A stretch of DNA of 64,000 nt from Prosthecobacter gellanilyticus (GTDB lineage: Bacteria; Verrucomicrobiota; Verrucomicrobiia; Verrucomicrobiales; Verrucomicrobiaceae): positions 186,001-250,000 of the forward strand of contig NZ_BKAG01000002.1 in assembly GCF_007992435.1 (NCBI RefSeq). Direction: 5' to 3'. Under the pieces are notes generated by a model. That model searched no databases and was not told the origin of the DNA. It was given only the letters and a program-made list of their open reading frames with translations. A program made the translations under genes and the position numbers. This document shows, in pieces, positions 60,404 to 64,000 of the stretch. Position 1 is the stretch's first letter; each line of letters opens with the position of its first letter.

Positions 60404-62182
60404 ATGGAAGCCGCTATTGTCATCGGTCTGCTCGTTGTTGCCGTCATCCTCTTCGCCACTGAGAAGATCTCGGTGGACCTCGTCACGCTCTCACTGCTCT
60501 GCGTTTTGGTGATCAGCGGAGTCCTCACCACGGGCGAGGCCTTTGCCGGTTTTGGCAATGAAGTGATCGTCATGCTCGGGGCCATCTTCATCATCGGTGC
60601 CGCGCTGCGTGAAACGGGCGTGCTGGACACCATCGGGCATGTACTGGCACGCACCACTGGTGGACGGCCGAAACGCGTGGTCGCAGGGATGATGACCACG
60701 GTGGGCGCGGTGTCTGCCTTCATGAACAACACCACGGTGACCGCCATGTTTCTTGGTCCGGTGGTGGCGCTGGCACGCCGGCTGAACATCCCGCCGTCAC
60801 GCCTGCTGATGCCGCTGGCGTTTTCCTCCATTCTGGGCGGCACCTGCACCCTTATCGGCACCAGTACCAACGTGGCCGTGAGCGGTGCCATGGCGAAGCT
60901 CGGCATGGATCCGGTCAGCATGTTTGAGATCACCCCTGTCGGTGTGGTCATTTTCGGAACAGGTCTGTTTTACATGATGCTGATCGGCAACCGCTTCCTG
61001 CCTGAGCGTGATCGTGCGGAAGGTGGCATCTCCACCGAACCGATCCGCGAGTATCTTTGCGAAGTGGTCATCCTGCCGGGTTCGCCCATCATTGGCCAGG
61101 AAGTGTATTCTTCGGACTTCTCCGTGATGGAGTTCCAGGTGCTAAAGGTTCGCCGCTCTGGGCATGAAGTGGAGGTCAGTCCGCATCTGAAACTGGAAGA
61201 GAAAGATGTCGTGCTTGTCGCGGGCAAGGTGCAGAACCTCATCCGCGTGAAGAAGATCGAGGGCATCGATATCCTGGAGGATCTGGACCTGCGCACCGCT
61301 GGCGTCGAGATGAAGGATGCGAGCATTGCTGAGGTCGTGCTCACACCGCACTCGAGCCTTGTCGGCCAGAGTCTGCGCAGCAGCAACTTCCGCCGCCGCT
61401 CGGGGCTTTCCGTGCTGGCTCTTCTGCGCGGTGACCGCACGCTGAATGACCACATGGGCGATGTCACTCTGCAGGCCGGTGACATGCTGCTCCTGCAGGG
61501 GCCCTATGACCGCATCCGTGTCTATGAGGAGACCTCGGAGATGGTCATCATCACCGAGCACGCCGTGGCGCATAATGCCCGCAAGCGCGGCGTGGCCGTG
61601 CTCGCGGTCTTCGCCCTAGCCGTGATCCTCAGCAGCTTTGATTTCTTCCCGGCTGCCATCGGCTTCCTCATCGTCGCGCTCATCGCCCTGGCCACACGCT
61701 GCCTGACATTGGATAAAGCTTATGAAAACGTCGATTGGCGTTTGCTCATCCTCATCGGTGGCATGACCGCCTTCGGCACCGCCATGGCCAAATCCGGCGC
61801 GGACAAGATGCTCGCCGAGTTCGTCGTGACCAATCTGCATCAGTATGGGGCCATTACCGTCCTCGCAGGCTTCAGTTTGCTGACCGTGATCCTCACCCAA
61901 CCGATGTCGAATGCCGCCGCCGCGCTCGTCGTGCTCCCCGTAGCCTTGAAAGCCGCGGACACCATGCATGCGAATCCGCGGGCCTTTGCCATCGCTGTCA
62001 TGCTCAGCGCCAGCATCTCCGTGCTGACCCCTTTCGAACCAAGCTGCATTCTTGTCTACGGCCCCGGCAAATACCGCTTCAGTGACTTCATCAAGGTCGG
62101 TGGTGGTCTCACTGTCCTAACCGTGAGCGTGATTCTCCTACTCGTGCCCGTCTTCTGGCCGTTGGAGTTGCCGGTGAAGTAG
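60404..62182 (+). CDS. SLC13/DASS-family permease with two TrkA-C (RCK-C) domains
   Basis: 592 residues. The membrane N-terminal half includes VIGLLVVAVILFATEKISVDLVTLSLL, VSAFMNNTTVTAMFLGPVVALARRLNIPPSRLLMPLAFSSILGGTCTLIGTSTNVAVSG (the SNxT-type binding loop), then two soluble RCK-C domains (about 210-295 and 305-390, each ending in GDxLLLxG-like turns), and a second membrane half with TVILTQPMSNAAAALVVLPVA. The family moves anions such as sulfate or dicarboxylates by sodium coupling, and RCK-C suggests ligand control. The substrate is not fixed. Upstream 189 bases should hold the promoter; no operon is seen. Confidence 0.9.
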   Translation: MEAAIVIGLLVVAVILFATEKISVDLVTLSLLCVLVISGVLTTGEAFAGFGNEVIVMLGAIFIIGAALRETGVLDTIGHVLARTTGGRPKRVVAGMMTTVGAVSAFMNNTTVTAMFLGPVVALARRLNIPPSRLLMPLAFSSILGGTCTLIGTSTNVAVSGAMAKLGMDPVSMFEITPVGVVIFGTGLFYMMLIGNRFLPERDRAEGGISTEPIREYLCEVVILPGSPIIGQEVYSSDFSVMEFQVLKVRRSGHEVEVSPHLKLEEKDVVLVAGKVQNLIRVKKIEGIDILEDLDLRTAGVEMKDASIAEVVLTPHSSLVGQSLRSSNFRRRSGLSVLALLRGDRTLNDHMGDVTLQAGDMLLLQGPYDRIRVYEETSEMVIITEHAVAHNARKRGVAVLAVFALAVILSSFDFFPAAIGFLIVALIALATRCLTLDKAYENVDWRLLILIGGMTAFGTAMAKSGADKMLAEFVVTNLHQYGAITVLAGFSLLTVILTQPMSNAAAALVVLPVALKAADTMHANPRAFAIAVMLSASISVLTPFEPSCILVYGPGKYRFSDFIKVGGGLTVLTVSVILLLVPVFWPLELPVK

Positions 62183-62360
62183 AGTGAGTGACGAAAGCCT
62201 GTTGGAAAAAAAGACACTCGATACATCCGTATGTGGAGGCCCCCGTGATCCATCAGTGACCACAGATTTGAAACTCGACTTCAATGATGAGTTAGAAGAA
62301 GTGGCTGTCAGGCACGAGCCCGCCAAAAGGTCCGCCCTCTTTATTTTGTTGTCGGTAGCT

Positions 62361-62846
62361 TCAAAATTCGTCGGCAAGTTTAATGACTTGTCGCGGCCAT
62401 TTTTCCAGGCAGGCAGGTTTCACTCGGGTCACTGTCCTTAGAATGGACATCAACCGGCCATCAAACGGCCGTAGCGACTCATAGTCGTGATACCTGCATT
62501 CTTTAGCGGTGCTGGAATGGATCAATGTGAAGCTAGCCATTGGGCCTGGAGGCGCGAAAGGCAGGGATTTGCCTTGGTGCCGGAGAATACTCTCCAGGAA
62601 TAGCGAATCCTTGGGACTGATGTCACTGACCCAATAGGTCCATCGTGTTCCACCGGGGTGGACCCTGCGGCGGACGTAAAGTTTGCCATCCGCTAAAACA
62701 AACTCATGTCGATAGACTGAGTCTAGGTCGATGACTCCCACTACCCTCGTCTTGTCTTGCACATCATCATCGCAACTCTGAGAAGTACATGAGGGCAGGC
62801 TCGCCGCAGCGATCCATGCCAAGAGAATGAGCTCGGCTGTTTTCAT
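62361..62846 (-). CDS. Small lipoprotein of unknown function
   Basis: 161 residues with a lipoprotein signal (LILLAWIAAASLPSC, lipobox LPSC, Cys19). After it come CDDDVQDKTRVVGVIDLDSVYRHEFVLADGKLYVRRRVHP and SDISPKDSLFLESILRHQGK, with no family recognised. Composition is less GC-rich than neighbours. An overlapping plus-strand frame (62184-62441) shows no features and is rejected. The gene lies alone, between the SLC13 gene and the DUF1501 gene. Confidence 0.6.
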   Translation of the reverse strand: MKTAELILLAWIAAASLPSCTSQSCDDDVQDKTRVVGVIDLDSVYRHEFVLADGKLYVRRRVHPGGTRWTYWVSDISPKDSLFLESILRHQGKSLPFAPPGPMASFTLIHSSTAKECRYHDYESLRPFDGRLMSILRTVTRVKPACLEKWPRQVIKLADEF

Positions 62847-62894
62847 GGATTATTAGCCCTGGGTCGAGAAGCGGACATAGCTCACCCTGTCACC

Positions 62895-64000
62895 TCAAAT
62901 CAACTCCGGCATCGCTTCCCAGGCATCCACGAGATACTGCGGACGGCCCTGGAGATCATTCACGGTGGTCTTGTGCGGGTCGATACCGAGGAACTTGTAG
63001 AGTGTGGCAAAGACCTCGCCGAAATGCACGGGGCGTTCGGAGGGTTCACCGCCGAGGCGATCCGTGGCACCGATGACCTGACCGGTTTTGAAACCGCCAC
63101 CGGCGAGCAGCGCACCACCGACACGTGGCCAGTGATCGCGTCCGCCGTCCTTGTTCACGACCGGTGTGCGGCCAAACTCACCCCAGGCCACGACGGCGAC
63201 ATCATCCGACAGACCACGCTCATGCAGGTCTTCCACCAGGGCGCTCATGCCTTGATCAAAGAGCGGAAGGTGACGCAGAAGCTGCGGGTAGTTGTTGTCA
63301 TGGAAATCCCAGCGGCCGAAGTTCAGCGTGACCACGCGTGAGCCGGCTTCCACAAGACGGCGAGCCATGAGGAAGTGCTCCAGGTTCAGCGGCGCACCAT
63401 CTCCATAGTTCTTGGGATCACCCTTGCCGTAGCGCTCGCGGGTCTTCTGGCTCTCTTGATTGAGGTCCAGGGCATTCAGAAGTTTGCTGGAAGTCAGCAC
63501 GTTGAAGGCCTGCTGATTGAAGCTGTCCATGCTCTCCACCAGGCCGCTGTGATCCAGCTCACGGCGGAAATGATCAAAGCCCTTCAGCAAGGAGCGGCGG
63601 TCATCCAGACGAGCGACGGAGATGTTGTTCAGCTTCAGGTCCTCCACACCGGCGCCATTGGGACGGAAAGCGGTATGCGCAGAGCCCAGATAACCCGCAT
63701 GTCCCGGCGACCCATAGGGCGGGTGACCCGCTTTCGGAGACAAGCCGACAAAGGCAGGCATGGCAGGATCTGCCTGACCTTTCAGGCGTGAGATCACGGA
63801 ACCCAGGGAAGGGGGATCGGAGGCGCGACCGGTGGGGGCAGCACCACCATTCGGAGGCGGCGGCCGACCTGTATAACAAATAAAGGAATCATGCGCCCCA
63901 TTGGGAGATCCCCACATGCTGCGGATGGGCACCAGTTTGTCCATCATCCTGGCCAGACGTGGAGAGTGCTCGGAAATCCGGATGCCAGGGACATTCGTGG
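62895..64000 (-). CDS. DUF1501-family protein (5' part missing beyond the window edge)
   Basis: About 368 C-terminal residues are visible and the frame is open to base 64000 (upstream reads NVPGIRISEHSPRLARMMDKLVPIRSM), so the start and any Tat signal lie outside. DUF1501 marks include ERYGKGDPKNYGDGAPLNLEHFLMARRLVEAGSRVVTLNFGRWDFHD, VAVVAWGEFGRTPVVNKDGGRDHWP and GVLLAGGG-like GGALLAGGGFKTG. It is a second DUF1501 gene in the window, and its usual PSCyt partner would be upstream beyond the edge. The apparent start at 63947 is only an internal Met. Confidence 0.9.
   Translation of the reverse strand, partial: TNVPGIRISEHSPRLARMMDKLVPIRSMWGSPNGAHDSFICYTGRPPPPNGGAAPTGRASDPPSLGSVISRLKGQADPAMPAFVGLSPKAGHPPYGSPGHAGYLGSAHTAFRPNGAGVEDLKLNNISVARLDDRRSLLKGFDHFRRELDHSGLVESMDSFNQQAFNVLTSSKLLNALDLNQESQKTRERYGKGDPKNYGDGAPLNLEHFLMARRLVEAGSRVVTLNFGRWDFHDNNYPQLLRHLPLFDQGMSALVEDLHERGLSDDVAVVAWGEFGRTPVVNKDGGRDHWPRVGGALLAGGGFKTGQVIGATDRLGGEPSERPVHFGEVFATLYKFLGIDPHKTTVNDLQGRPQYLVDAWEAMPELI

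Noticed and set aside
62184..62441. Small plus-strand frame after the SLC13 gene
   Set aside because: No recognisable features and it overlaps a better lipoprotein candidate on the other strand.

Overview
This GC-rich window looks like chromosomal DNA from the phylum Verrucomicrobiota, most likely a relative of Prosthecobacter or Verrucomicrobium. This is inferred from gene content. Markers are a Planctomycetes/Verrucomicrobia-type cytochrome protein (PSCyt1/DUF1549/DUF1553) with a LamG domain, two DUF1501 proteins, a secreted sulfatase, EF-hand/collagen-like and LamG exported proteins, a mre-rng operon, and a type II secretion-like cluster without a secretin gene. No phage, insertion sequence, CRISPR array or rRNA was seen. 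Genes are densely packed and no gene-free stretch exceeds 300 bases. Many long antisense reading frames are GC shadows of real genes.

Layout. 1-2,060: 5' part of a NodT-type outer-membrane efflux lipoprotein and a short (core) MetE-like methyltransferase. 2,058-4,613: class III aminotransferase and a Tat-exported sugar isomerase-like protein. 4,726-11,992 (minus): mreB-mreC-mreD-pbp2-rng and a small membrane-anchored protein, a probable elongation operon ending in a hairpin terminator. 12,272-15,553 (plus): DciA-like protein, DUF2868 membrane protein and a large conserved protein of unknown role. 15,696-16,845: prfB with its programmed +1 frameshift intact. 16,913-18,061: YhcG/DUF1016 nuclease-family protein carrying DNA palindromes. 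18,223-20,576: trpC-menD overlap. 20,584-26,795 (minus): a large repeat-containing exported protein and the PSCyt protein. 26,964-31,286: phospholipase D-like protein, a small membrane protein and an M3 oligopeptidase. 31,496-40,130 (plus): a ten-gene type II secretion/pseudopilus operon (E, F, G, H, I, J, K, L, M and a C-like protein). 40,205-49,568: DUF3307 protein, RluA-family pseudouridine synthase, DUF1501, DUF5069, SNF2 helicase, rRNA methyltransferase, DUF423 and panD. 49,698-56,549: polysaccharide deacetylase lipoprotein, a membrane-anchored STN-like protein, sulfatase, dihydroorotase and a sugar-nucleotide epimerase. 56,832-62,182: cyclophilin, FAH-family protein, eukaryote-type HisA, tRNA-Gln, EF-hand protein and SLC13 permease. 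62,361-64,000: a small lipoprotein and a truncated DUF1501 gene.

The most unusual signal is not a gene. Several intergenic gaps hold compact inverted-repeat elements of about 80-175 bp, each with a different core and each a likely large hairpin. They lie at 15,587-15,668, 41,348-41,506, 49,039-49,191 and 56,574-56,745. Three of the four are between convergent genes. A further 30-nt repeat occurs as two inverted copies that bracket gspH-gspI-gspJ, and palindromes are embedded in the coding sequences of the YhcG-family gene and the gspI-like gene.

Genes on the minus strand commonly end at strong hairpins followed by a T run (near 2,002, 4,672, 23,089, 43,634, 56,771 and 59,284).
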